Shown: piece by piece, positions 28,184-37,008 of the stretch | Layout of the letters: each line of letters begins with the position of its first letter | Numbering within the stretch: the first letter of the stretch is position 1 | Source: Betaproteobacteria bacterium RIFCSPLOWO2_02_FULL_63_19 | Lineage (GTDB): Bacteria > Pseudomonadota > Gammaproteobacteria > Burkholderiales > SG8-39 | DNA: 64,000 nucleotides | Direction: 5' to 3' | NCBI GenBank assembly: GCA_001770415.1 | Contig: MEQX01000028.1 | Coordinates: 1 to 64,000, forward strand | Program-made: the position numbers and the translations under genes | The notes under the pieces: model-generated | Database searches by the model: none | Told to the model about the DNA's origin: nothing | What the model saw: the letters and a program-made list of their open reading frames with translations, nothing else

Positions 28184-28223
28184 GGCCCCTGATGCACCGC
28201 TCGTTTAACCGGTCAGACCGCAG

Positions 28224-28784
28224 CTAGATTACAAGCAGGTCGGCTTCCTTCGCTGCCAGCAGTTTATCGACGTCGCCGATGAATTTGTCGGTCAATTTCT
28301 GCACCTCGTCCTGGGCGCGGCGCTCGTCATCTTCCGAGACTTCCTTTGCCTTGAGCGCTTCTTTCAAAGAATGGATGGCGTCGCGCCTTACATTGCGGAT
28401 CGCCACTCTGGCGTTCTCGGCTTCGTGCTTGACCACTTTGATGAGGTCACGGCGACGTTCCTCCGTCAGCGCCGGCATGGGAACACGCACCAGTTCTCCT
28501 TGCGTCGACGGATTTAGTCCAAGGTCGGAATCACGGATTGCCTTCTCGATGATACCCGCCATCTTCTTGTCCCAGGGCGTCACACCAATCGTGCGATTGT
28601 CGAGAAGGGTCACGCTGGCGACTTGGGGAACCGGTGTCGGCGTGCCGTAATAATCGACTGTTACGTGGTCGAGAACACCCGGGTGAGCGCGGCCGGTACG
28701 CACCTTGCTGAGGTCGACCTTGAGTGCCTCAACCGACTTCTGCATCTTATGTTCGGCATTCTTCCTTATGTCAACGATCTTCAT
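28224..28784 (-). CDS. frr: Ribosome recycling factor
   Basis: 186 residues, the usual 185. Splits post-termination ribosomes with EF-G. The three-helix bundle with [21 protein letters not shown], and the loop [31 protein letters not shown], are signature segments. It is downstream of pyrH with 35 bases between. Confidence 0.96.
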   Translation of the reverse strand: MKIVDIRKNAEHKMQKSVEALKVDLSKVRTGRAHPGVLDHVTVDYYGTPTPVPQVASVTLLDNRTIGVTPWDKKMAGIIEKAIRDSDLGLNPSTQGELVRVPMPALTEERRRDLIKVVKHEAENARVAIRNVRRDAIHSLKEALKAKEVSEDDERRAQDEVQKLTDKFIGDVDKLLAAKEADLLVI

Positions 28785-28819
28785 GTGGCCCCCATACTGG
28801 AAGGATTTCGGTCACAAAA

Positions 28820-29536
28820 TCAGTAATAGACCTGGGTGCCCTCATCGTCGCCCAGCACGATACGTTTCATCGCTCCGGTTCTATAGATCGAGAACACCGT
28901 GATCGGAAGTTTCTGATCGCGACAAAGCGCGAAAGCGGTTGCGTCCATGACGCGTAGGTTCTTGATAATCGCCTCATCGAACGAGAGCTTCTGATAACGC
29001 TGGGCATCGGGGTGCGTTTTCGGGTCGGCCGTATAGATGCCGTCCACTTTGGTTGCCTTAAGGACGACTTCGGCGCCGATCTCGCTTCCTCTGAGCGCGG
29101 CGGCGGTGTCCGTGGTGAAGAAAGGGTTTCCGGTACCACCGGCGAACACGACCACTTTCCCCTCCTCAAGGTAACGGATCGCCTTGCCCCGGATATAAGG
29201 TTCAACAACTTGTTCAATATTCAGTGCAGATTGCACGCGCGCGTTCAGCCCGGCTCGTCGCAATGCATCCTGCAGCGCAAGGGCATTCATGATTGTGGCA
29301 AGCATGCCCATGTAGTCCGCGGTTGCGCGGTCCATACCGGCGGCACCCAATGCAACACCCCGAAAGATGTTCCCGCCTCCAACTACCACGCCAACTTCGA
29401 CACCAAGCGCAACGACGTGGCCAATTTCTCCAACTATGCGATCGATCGTCTGGCGATTAATTCCGTAGGCATCGTCGCCCATCAACGACTCGCCCGACAG
29501 TTTGACCAGGATGCGCTTGTATTTCGGCGCGGTCAT
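28820..29536 (-). CDS. pyrH: UMP kinase
   Basis: 238 residues. Phosphorylates UMP to [25 protein letters not shown], the [20 protein letters not shown] segment and [16 protein letters not shown] are diagnostic of the bacterial amino-acid-kinase-fold enzyme. It follows tsf by 111 bases. Confidence 0.97.
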   Translation of the reverse strand: MTAPKYKRILVKLSGESLMGDDAYGINRQTIDRIVGEIGHVVALGVEVGVVVGGGNIFRGVALGAAGMDRATADYMGMLATIMNALALQDALRRAGLNARVQSALNIEQVVEPYIRGKAIRYLEEGKVVVFAGGTGNPFFTTDTAAALRGSEIGAEVVLKATKVDGIYTADPKTHPDAQRYQKLSFDEAIIKNLRVMDATAFALCRDQKLPITVFSIYRTGAMKRIVLGDDEGTQVYY

Positions 29537-29647
29537 TTCTTTCCTTTTCTTCCCAGGCCCACGCTCTGCCGCGACAGCTTTAGGTTTCCTCTGTCAAGCC
29601 ACGCGCGCGACTAATCCGTGTACATGTTTCGTCACCACGGTTGTCGC

Positions 29648-30547
29648 CTACGCACGCGCTCCCTGCGCCTGGGCACGGACTTCCGCTGCAAAGTCGGCAG
29701 ATCTCTTCTCGATGCCCTCACCGACCACGTAAAGCGCAAATTGCGCGACCGAGGCGCCTTTGGATTTTAGCAGCGACTCGATAGTTTGCTTGTCGTCTTT
29801 TACGAACGGTTGCCCCAGTAAGGTCACCTCCTTTAGAAATTTTTGCACGCTGCCTTCGACCATCTTTTCGACGATGTTTGCGGGCTTGCCAGACTCCGCC
29901 GCTTTCGCAGCTGCGATGTCGCGCTCCTTCTTTATTAGGTCGCCAGGGACCTGGTCACGTGACAGCGCTACCGGTTTCAAGGCAGCAATGTGCATGGCCA
30001 GATCCCGCGCCAGCGTTTCATCGCCGCCGGTCACGTCCACCATCACCCCTATTTTTGCGCCTCCGTGAACGTAATGGGAGAGACGGCCCCTGGCAGCCAG
30101 GCACGTGAAACGGCGGATCGACATGTTCTCGCCAATCTTACCAGCGAGCAGCTTGCGGACCTCCTCTACCGGCTTGGCGTCGGCTGTGCTGTCGACGGGA
30201 AGCTTTGAAAGTGCATCCACATCGATCGGCTGTTTTTCATTGGCGAGTCTTGCAAGGGCCGCGGCAAACTGGAGGAATTCTTCGTTCTTGGCCACGAAAT
30301 CGGTCTCGCAGTTCACCTCAACCATCGCACCACTCTTGCCGTCAACTGCGATGCAAATGCCAACGACGCCTTCGGCCGCAATGCGCGAAGAAGCGCGCGT
30401 CGCCTTGTTTCCGAGCTTGATCCGCAGAATTTCTTCTGCCTTGCCCTGATCACCCATCGCCTCGGTCAGGGCCTTCTTGCATTCCATCATCGGTGCGTCG
30501 GTCCTATCCCGAAGCTCTCGTACCATTGCTGCGGTAATTTCCGCCAT
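29648..30547 (-). CDS. tsf: Elongation factor Ts
   Basis: 299 residues. Nucleotide exchange factor of EF-Tu. [21 protein letters not shown] starts the UBA-like domain, and [14 protein letters not shown] (the TDFV motif inserted into EF-Tu) is present. ATG 30547 has GGAG six bases upstream, so the longer open frame to 30568 is not used. It lies behind rpsB with an intrinsic terminator in between, which would lower tsf relative to rpsB unless read through. Confidence 0.97.
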   Translation of the reverse strand: MAEITAAMVRELRDRTDAPMMECKKALTEAMGDQGKAEEILRIKLGNKATRASSRIAAEGVVGICIAVDGKSGAMVEVNCETDFVAKNEEFLQFAAALARLANEKQPIDVDALSKLPVDSTADAKPVEEVRKLLAGKIGENMSIRRFTCLAARGRLSHYVHGGAKIGVMVDVTGGDETLARDLAMHIAALKPVALSRDQVPGDLIKKERDIAAAKAAESGKPANIVEKMVEGSVQKFLKEVTLLGQPFVKDDKQTIESLLKSKGASVAQFALYVVGEGIEKRSADFAAEVRAQAQGARA

Positions 30548-30576
30548 AACTCGCTCCATACTCAGCACACAGATTC

Positions 30577-30601
30577 AAAAAAAGGGGCTTGCCGCCCCTT
30601 T
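30577..30601 (-). terminator. Intrinsic terminator between rpsB and tsf
   Basis: On the minus strand an eight-base stem AAAGGGGC/GCCCCTTT with a five-base loop is followed by a run of seven T (plus-strand A at 30577-30583). It is 22 bases after the rpsB stop and 29 before the tsf ATG, a position suited to partial termination. Confidence 0.85.
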
Positions 30602-30623
30602 CCCAACCAAAGGACTCCGCTCG

Positions 30624-31370
30624 CTATTCGCCCTGCTCCTCGACCTCTACAAATTCGTCGCCCGTGCCACCGTTGACGATCTCCTGAATGGACTGGCTAC
30701 GCCCCTCAAGAATCGAATCTGCCACGCCACGAGAATAAAGGCGGATGGCACGGCTTGAATCGTCGTTACCGGGAATTACATATGAAATACCGACTGGGGA
30801 GTGGTTCGTGTCCACCACACCGATGACAGGAATGCCCAATTTGCGCGCTTCAGCAATGGCGCCTTTCTGGTAGCCCACGTCAATGACGAAAAGAGCATCG
30901 GGCAGGCCATTCAGTTCCTTTATCCCACCCAGGCTGCGTTGCAACTTGGTGATCTCGCGTTGCGTATGCAGCGCCTCCTTCTTGGGCAGGCGATCCATTG
31001 AACCGTCTTGCATCATCTGCTCCATATCCTTGAGCCGTTTAATCGACTGCTTCACGGTCTTGAAGTTGGTCAGCATTCCGCCGAGCCATCGATAGTCCAC
31101 GTAAGGAGCGCCGCAACGCTCAGCCTCCTCCCGAATGATTTCGCGGGCCTGGCGCTTTGTTCCCACGAAAAGTACGGTGCCCTTGTTCGATGACAACTGG
31201 CGAATGTACTTCATTGCCTCGAGGTACATCACCATCGTCGTCTCGAGATTGATGATGTGAATCTTGTTGCGGTGGCCGAAGATGTAGGGAGCCATCTTCG
31301 GGTTCCAGTAGCGGGTCTGATGGCCAAAATGCACGCCCGCCTCGAGCATTTGACGCATGGTCGTCGACAT
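30624..31370 (-). CDS. rpsB: 30S ribosomal protein S2
   Basis: 248 residues. [47 protein letters not shown] and HVNEKSIG-equivalent [15 protein letters not shown] define S2. GGAG lies nine bases upstream of ATG 31370. The leader directly before it can form interleaved helices, likely for autoregulation by S2 as established for E. coli rpsB-tsf. It is divergent from map. Confidence 0.97.
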   Translation of the reverse strand: MSTTMRQMLEAGVHFGHQTRYWNPKMAPYIFGHRNKIHIINLETTMVMYLEAMKYIRQLSSNKGTVLFVGTKRQAREIIREEAERCGAPYVDYRWLGGMLTNFKTVKQSIKRLKDMEQMMQDGSMDRLPKKEALHTQREITKLQRSLGGIKELNGLPDALFVIDVGYQKGAIAEARKLGIPVIGVVDTNHSPVGISYVIPGNDDSSRAIRLYSRGVADSILEGRSQSIQEIVNGGTGDEFVEVEEQGE

Positions 31371-31384
31371 CGTGGATTACTCCG

Positions 31385-31469
31385 GTTAGGGTTGAATATC
31401 GCCATTTCACCCAATTGACCAACCGTTCCGGATCAATCGGAACTGCCGGCACCCTAACGGGGAAATGGC
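31385..31469 (-). promoter_or_regulatory. rpsB leader RNA with pseudoknot potential
   Basis: Two perfect 8-base complementary pairs interleave: GTTAGGGT (31385-31392) with ACCCTAAC (31451-31458), and GCCATTTC (31401-31408) with GAAATGGC (31462-31469). The latter extends by three more pairs across one bulge. A local hairpin GTTCCG/CGGAAC (31425-31430/31438-31443) sits between. The order A-B-A'-B' is that of a pseudoknot. It ends 14 bases from the rpsB start, touching the Shine-Dalgarno GGAG, so folding could gate translation. Confidence 0.65.
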
Positions 31470-31870
31470 AAAAAATAGCGACCGATCAAGGCGATGTTAT
31501 CGAATTCAGCCAACCACAAGCGGAACCCGGACAGACAATGAACCTTAAGTTCGGCCAGCCCAGCAGAATACCACGAGTTCTGCTACGCACGCAAGGTTGG
31601 GCTTGTCCAAATCTCTGCGCAAACAAGCAATTAGTACATGCCTATGTGTCCTCGGCACGCTAAGGCGCCGTATCGGTTTGCAGACGCGGAATCGATGACT
31701 TATTCTTGCGCCTTTTCCTGCAGGCCCAGCACCCGGATTTCTGAGGTAGCCGAGTACGGCCGAGAATCTGGTTTTGAACCGGTAATGCGCCTACCGCCTT
31801 TTGTCGTGACGGCGTGACAATGACGTCGATGTAGACCAGCCCGGATCGGCTCGCCCGACTTGGAATCCGA
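31470..31870. other. Intergenic region between divergent rpsB and map
   Basis: About 400 bases with no credible gene. A candidate rpsB promoter on the minus strand is TTGCGT (31594-31589), 18 bases, TATTCT (31570-31565), which would give a leader near 190 bases. Nothing else convincing was seen; the map promoter was not identified. Confidence 0.3.
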
Positions 31871-32680
31871 ATGGCAATTCAGCTGAAGACCGCTTATGAA
31901 ATCGAGCAGATGCGTGTGGCTGGCAGGCTTGCCGGTGAATTGCTCGATTTCATTTCTCGCTACATAAGGCCGGGCATCACCACCGGCGAGATAGACCGCC
32001 TTTGTCACGATTACCAGTTGCATCATCAGGGAACGATCCCGGCGCCCCTGAATTACGCACCGGCTGGTTACAAGCCATTTCCGAAATCCATCTGCACTTC
32101 GGTCAACCACCAGGTCTGCCACGGTGTCCCGGGTGACAGAGTGCTCAAGACCGGTGACATACTCAATATAGACGTAACCCCGATAAAGGACGGCTTTCAC
32201 GGAGACAGTAGCCGCATGTTCTACGTCGGTACGCCGAGCATCCAGGCGCGGCGCCTTTGCGAGGTCACCTATGAATGCATGTGGCGTGGCATCTACGCGG
32301 TGCGCGCGGGTGCGTACCTTGGAGATATTGGCGCGGCGATTCAGCAGCATGCCGAATCGCACGGGTACAGCGTCGTACGCGAGTTTTGCGGCCATGGGAT
32401 CGGCCGCAAGTTCCATGAAGAACCCCAGGTATTGCATTACGGTCAAGCGGGTACCGGCCTAGTATTGCAAGAGGGAATGATCTTCACTATCGAACCCATG
32501 ATCAATGCAGGGAAAGCCGCCGTTCGCGAACTCGCCGACGGCTGGACTATCGTGACAAAGGATCACAGTCTGTCGGCACAGTGGGAGCACACCGTGCTGG
32601 TAACTGAACGCGGCTTCGAAGTGCTGACGCTTTCGCCTGGCGCGCCCCCGCCCATCCCCATGCCAGATCGCGCCGGCTGA
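31871..32680 (+). CDS. map: Methionine aminopeptidase type I
   Basis: 269 residues. Removes N-terminal methionine from nascent proteins. The dinuclear metal ligands are visible in ILNIDVTP, HGDSSRMF, FCGHGIGRKFHEEP, IFTIEPMI and WEHTVLV. VNHQVCHGVP holds the substrate-binding histidine. It lies 5 bases before glnD and is divergent from rpsB, a conserved arrangement. Confidence 0.97.
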   Translation: MAIQLKTAYEIEQMRVAGRLAGELLDFISRYIRPGITTGEIDRLCHDYQLHHQGTIPAPLNYAPAGYKPFPKSICTSVNHQVCHGVPGDRVLKTGDILNIDVTPIKDGFHGDSSRMFYVGTPSIQARRLCEVTYECMWRGIYAVRAGAYLGDIGAAIQQHAESHGYSVVREFCGHGIGRKFHEEPQVLHYGQAGTGLVLQEGMIFTIEPMINAGKAAVRELADGWTIVTKDHSLSAQWEHTVLVTERGFEVLTLSPGAPPPIPMPDRAG

Positions 32681-32685
32681 TCGAG

Positions 32686-35271
32686 ATGCTCCATGCCATG
32701 ACAGATGCCGAAAGCCTCCAGGGCGGGATTTCGGCGATTCGCACCGATCTGCAGTCCCGGCGAGCCTCGTTGAAGGCGCAGTTTGCCAGCGACGGCAATC
32801 CGTCTAGGCTTCTGCGCCAGCACCGTATGCTGGTCGATCGCATGCTGAAGACGATGTGGAGCGATGCCGGTATTCCGGGATCCTTGGCACTGGTCGCAGT
32901 GGGCGGGTACGGACGCGGCACGCTGTTTCCGCATTCCGACGTCGATCTGCTGGTGTTGCTTCCGGAAGCACCGCCAAAAAGTGTCGAGTCAAAGCTTGAG
33001 GCATTGATCGGGCGTCTCTGGGACGTCGGTCTCGAGGTGGGCCACAGCGTGCGTACGCTTGCCCAGTGCGAGGAAGAGGCGGCAAAGGACCTGACTGTTC
33101 AGACGACCTTTCTTGAGGCACGGCTCATTGTCGGCCAACGCGCGCTTTTCCGCCGCTTTGCTGGCCGTACGATGAGCCACTTCGATCCGCATACCTTCTT
33201 CAATGCCAAGCGCCTGGAACAGGAACAGCGCCACGCAAAGTACCAGGACACACCCTATAGCTTGGAGCCGAACATCAAAGAGGCCCCTGGTGGAATGCGA
33301 GATCTGCAAACGATTCTTTGGATCGCCCGTGCCTGCGGATTGGGCACCACATGGTCCGAACTCGCGAAGGGCGGTTTCGTGACGCGGACCGAGGCGCGAC
33401 AACTGGCGGGTTGCGAAGGGCTGCTGTACGAGCTGCGAATCCGGTTGCACTACGCCGCTGGCCGTCGCGAGGACCGCCTGCTTTTCGATGTCCAAGACCG
33501 GATTGCGGGTGAATTAGGCCACATGCCCACGGCGCACCGACGCGCCAGCGAACTGTTGATGCAGCGCTATTTCCGCACCGCCAAAGCCGTAACACAGCTC
33601 AATACGATCTTGTTGCAGAACATTGGCGCTGCAATTTTCAGAGAACGCAGTGGTGAGGCGGAAGTCATCAACGAGCGGTTCCAGGCGGTACGTGAGCTTC
33701 TCGATGCGCGCGACGCGAATTTGTTCGAGAAACACCCTGAAACCATACTCGAAAGCTTTCAGATCATGCAGCAGCGGCCGGAACTCAAGGGCATGACCGC
33801 GCAAACGCTGCGCGCGCTGTGGCGAGCCCGGTCCCGCATTGATGGCGCCTTCCGTCGCGATCCGCGAAATCGCGCGGCCTTTCTCTCGCTGCTGCAGCAG
33901 CCGCGAGGAATCGTGCACGAACTGCGGCGCATGAACCAGTACGGAATACTGGGGCGCTACTTGCCGCCATTCCGGCGCATCGTCGGCCAAATGCAGCACG
34001 ACCTGTTCCACGTATACACCGTTGATCAGCACTCGCTCGCCGTGGTTCGCAATCTGCGGCGCTTCACCATGGTGGAGTTCTCCCACGAGTACCCTCTCTG
34101 CAGCCGCCTCATCGCCGGATTCGAGCGCCACTGGTTACTCTACGTCGCGGCGATTTTTCACGACATTGCCAAAGGTAGAGGGGGTGATCACTCGGAGCTT
34201 GGCGCGGTGGATGCAGCGCGATTTTGCCGTGCCCACGGGCTATCGCCAGAGGATATCGCGCTCGTGGTATTTCTGGTGCGGCACCACCTTACGATGTCGA
34301 AAGTGGCGCAGAAGCAGGATCTGTACGACCCGCAGGTCATCCAGTGTTTCGCCTCCATTGTCGGGACCGAGAGGCGGCTCATTGCGCTCTACTTACTGAC
34401 GGTAGCCGACATACGGGGCACGAGTCCGAAAGTCTGGAACGCCTGGCGCGGCAAGTTGCTGGAGGACTTATTTCATCTCGGCCGACGGCTGCTTCGCGGT
34501 CAGGAGACCGACTATGACCAGGACATCTACGCCAAGCAGTCCGAGGCGAAGAGGCTTCTTAGACTTTACGCCTTATCGGATACTGTGCAGGAGGAACTGT
34601 GGAAGCAACTTGACGTGGCGTATTTCTTGCGCCATGACGCGACAGATATCGCCTGGCAGGCGCGTTTGCTGCATTACCGCGTCAACACCGAACAGCCCGT
34701 GGTCAAGGCGCGCCTGTCGCCGGCTGGCGAAGGGTTGCAGGTGATGATCTATACGCACGACCAGCGGTACCTGTTCGCGAGAATCTGCGGTTTTTTCAGC
34801 AAAATCGGATTCAACATTGTCGATGCCAAGATCCACACGGCTCGCCACGGGTTCGCGCTCGACACGTTTCAGGTTATGGGCTCGGGAAACATGCCGCACT
34901 ATCGCGACATGATCAATCTGATCGAGCACGACCTGGGCGAACAGATCGAAAAACAGACGGAACTTCCCGCACCGCCCCAGGCCCGGCTGTCGCGCCAACT
35001 AAGGCATTTTCCGATTACACCGGAAGTGCACATCGTCCCGGATGAACAGGGCCGGTATTACGCCCTGTCCATCATCGCGGGTGACCGGCCGGGGCTCTTG
35101 TATGCGATCGCGCGGCTTTTCGGTCAATATGAGATCAGCTTGCATACCGCGAAGATCGTCACGCTGGGCGAACGCGTGGAAGACGTATTTCGCATCTCCG
35201 GCGATGCCCTTGGCAATCCAAGGGTGGTACTGCATTTGGAGCAAGACCTCCTCGAATTGCTGCAAGCCTGA
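32686..35271 (+). CDS. glnD: Bifunctional PII uridylyltransferase/UMP-removing enzyme
   Basis: 861 residues. Glutamine sensor that uridylylates PII proteins when nitrogen is low and removes UMP when it is high. The nucleotidyltransferase motif GGYGRGTLFPHSDVDLLVLL is near residue 65, an HD hydrolase domain (IFHDIAKGRGGDHSELG) near 485, and two ACT domains at the C-terminus (about 690-860). All key residues are present. An ATG four codons in (32698) is an alternative start. No PII gene is in the window. Confidence 0.97.
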   Translation: MLHAMTDAESLQGGISAIRTDLQSRRASLKAQFASDGNPSRLLRQHRMLVDRMLKTMWSDAGIPGSLALVAVGGYGRGTLFPHSDVDLLVLLPEAPPKSVESKLEALIGRLWDVGLEVGHSVRTLAQCEEEAAKDLTVQTTFLEARLIVGQRALFRRFAGRTMSHFDPHTFFNAKRLEQEQRHAKYQDTPYSLEPNIKEAPGGMRDLQTILWIARACGLGTTWSELAKGGFVTRTEARQLAGCEGLLYELRIRLHYAAGRREDRLLFDVQDRIAGELGHMPTAHRRASELLMQRYFRTAKAVTQLNTILLQNIGAAIFRERSGEAEVINERFQAVRELLDARDANLFEKHPETILESFQIMQQRPELKGMTAQTLRALWRARSRIDGAFRRDPRNRAAFLSLLQQPRGIVHELRRMNQYGILGRYLPPFRRIVGQMQHDLFHVYTVDQHSLAVVRNLRRFTMVEFSHEYPLCSRLIAGFERHWLLYVAAIFHDIAKGRGGDHSELGAVDAARFCRAHGLSPEDIALVVFLVRHHLTMSKVAQKQDLYDPQVIQCFASIVGTERRLIALYLLTVADIRGTSPKVWNAWRGKLLEDLFHLGRRLLRGQETDYDQDIYAKQSEAKRLLRLYALSDTVQEELWKQLDVAYFLRHDATDIAWQARLLHYRVNTEQPVVKARLSPAGEGLQVMIYTHDQRYLFARICGFFSKIGFNIVDAKIHTARHGFALDTFQVMGSGNMPHYRDMINLIEHDLGEQIEKQTELPAPPQARLSRQLRHFPITPEVHIVPDEQGRYYALSIIAGDRPGLLYAIARLFGQYEISLHTAKIVTLGERVEDVFRISGDALGNPRVVLHLEQDLLELLQA

Positions 35272-35331
35272 CGCACCGCCGTCAGTTTCATAGCCCATCC
35301 TACCTATCCAAGTTCGTCCGCCCGTCGCCGG

Positions 35332-36924
35332 CTAGATCTTCCTGCGCAACCGGGCCAACTTTTCTCCGGTCTTGTAATGCTCGCCCTTGAGCGCCAATTC
35401 GGCTTCTTCCTCGTCTTCCTTCGTCCACCATCCGAGGGAATATCCGAACCAGGGCACTTTCGGAGTTAGCTCTGGCAGACCCTCCTCATCCCAAATCCGG
35501 CGCGCCTTTTCCATGAATTCCCTGCGCGGCAGTGAAATCGGCGGGTAATCCCATTTTCGCGTCGCATCGATGAGTATGGAGCTGGTTGGCGCATAACCCG
35601 GAAGTTTCACGTACTCCTCGGGCGGTACGGCAGACGGATCGAGGTGGGCGGATTTCCCCGGAGTGATTCGAATGTCCCTGTCGGGCTGCATGTGCCAGCA
35701 CAGCGCCCAGATATACGAGTCAGGATCATGCGGATCGATATCCTCATCCACCACGATGACCCATTTCAGGTAACCCGGATCGAGCGCGACGGCGCCGTTC
35801 AGTGCTTTCCATGGAACGGTGAGATCGGTTTTGTTGTTTTTCTTGAGACTGATGACACAAAACTGGTGTGTCCCGCTCTCGCCGTGAAGGCCAACGTCCA
35901 CCAGTCCATGTATGCCAAGGTCGTATTTGAGCAGTTTGTAGTAGGACGCCTCGGTACCGACGGCCTTGATCACACTGCTCTCGCTCGGCGGAAATTGACT
36001 GATGAAGGTGTTCCAGATCGGTTTCTTTCTGTGGGTGATGCATTTGATGTTGAAGAGGAGGTTTTCCGTATGCAGGCCCATGTAACCGGTATATTCCCCG
36101 AACGGACCTTCCCTCTCCAACACGTCGATCGGAATTTCACCCTCCAGAACGACTTCGGCCGTGGCAGGAACTTCCAGATCAACTGTAAGGCACTTGACCA
36201 GGTCAACGGGTTCTCCGGCAATGCCTCCGGCCACCTCGTATTCGCCTTTTCCATAGGGAAGTTTGGTGACCGCGACCATGCCCAGATTCGGTGTTGCCCC
36301 GATGAAGACGGCCACAGGCATCGGAATTCCCTTGGCCCGGTACTTTTCCCAGTTCTGTCGCATGTGTTGAGGCATTCGGCAATCTACGCCGGTCTTCAGC
36401 GCTTCCTTGACCATGCCCCTGTAATTCCCAACGTTGATGACTCCGGTATCGAGATCCCTGGAAACCCAGTTGGCTGCACTGAAGTACGGGGCGTTGTCGA
36501 AGCCCGGGGTCGAAATCGGTATCGGGAATTCCTCCAGCCCGCCGTGCTCGAGAAGCTTATCGCCGATGTGAACCTCTTCATGCACGGGACCGGACGCCAC
36601 GATACGCGGCTTTATCGGACGCAATTGCGCCTCCGCCCACCGCTCCATGATTTGTTCCGATTTGCACCCCATCGCCAAGGCATAGATCTTTCTGGAGGCA
36701 GCATGTGCTCCAACGAGAACGGTCCCGTCATATTTCTTGCCCTTCACATCGGTGACGTTCTCAAACAGAAAGGCCTTGCGCTCCTTTTCCTGCAGACCCC
36801 GCAGTTGCCATCGCACCAGAGGCGACAGTTCGGTGTCCTTGTTGATTTCCCGTTTGATTGTTGCCAACCGGCCGTCCGCCTGCAGAATATCCAAGTACTC
36901 CCGGATATCTTTGTAATACTTCAT
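35332..36924 (-). CDS. UbiD-family decarboxylase
   Basis: 530 residues from ATG 36924, which has GGAGGA seven bases upstream. UbiD enzymes use prenylated FMN to (de)carboxylate aromatic or unsaturated acids. Conserved segments include NVGNYRGMV (cofactor-site arginine), the LEREGPFGEYTGYMG glutamate motif, and late VDEDIDPHDPDSYIWALCWHMQPDRD. It is longer than UbiD of ubiquinone synthesis (about 490) and is not beside ubiX or ubi genes. It is the last gene of a minus-strand group with the Cdc48-like ATPase (84 bases) and a bicupin, pointing to an aromatic-acid pathway rather than ubiquinone. Substrate is unknown. Confidence 0.88.
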   Translation of the reverse strand: MKYYKDIREYLDILQADGRLATIKREINKDTELSPLVRWQLRGLQEKERKAFLFENVTDVKGKKYDGTVLVGAHAASRKIYALAMGCKSEQIMERWAEAQLRPIKPRIVASGPVHEEVHIGDKLLEHGGLEEFPIPISTPGFDNAPYFSAANWVSRDLDTGVINVGNYRGMVKEALKTGVDCRMPQHMRQNWEKYRAKGIPMPVAVFIGATPNLGMVAVTKLPYGKGEYEVAGGIAGEPVDLVKCLTVDLEVPATAEVVLEGEIPIDVLEREGPFGEYTGYMGLHTENLLFNIKCITHRKKPIWNTFISQFPPSESSVIKAVGTEASYYKLLKYDLGIHGLVDVGLHGESGTHQFCVISLKKNNKTDLTVPWKALNGAVALDPGYLKWVIVVDEDIDPHDPDSYIWALCWHMQPDRDIRITPGKSAHLDPSAVPPEEYVKLPGYAPTSSILIDATRKWDYPPISLPRREFMEKARRIWDEEGLPELTPKVPWFGYSLGWWTKEDEEEAELALKGEHYKTGEKLARLRRKI

Positions 36925-37008
36925 GTTCGCTCCTCCGATCGTCTTGCGCGATTGCCCAACGGTTTGCACAAAGCATCACGTGCGTCAACCGGGTGGCCCG
37001 TCATTCCG

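Noticed and set aside
31720-31800. tRNA-like GGTTCAAAACC element on the minus strand
   Set aside because: The T-loop-like string is present but no acceptor, D or anticodon stems can be formed around it.
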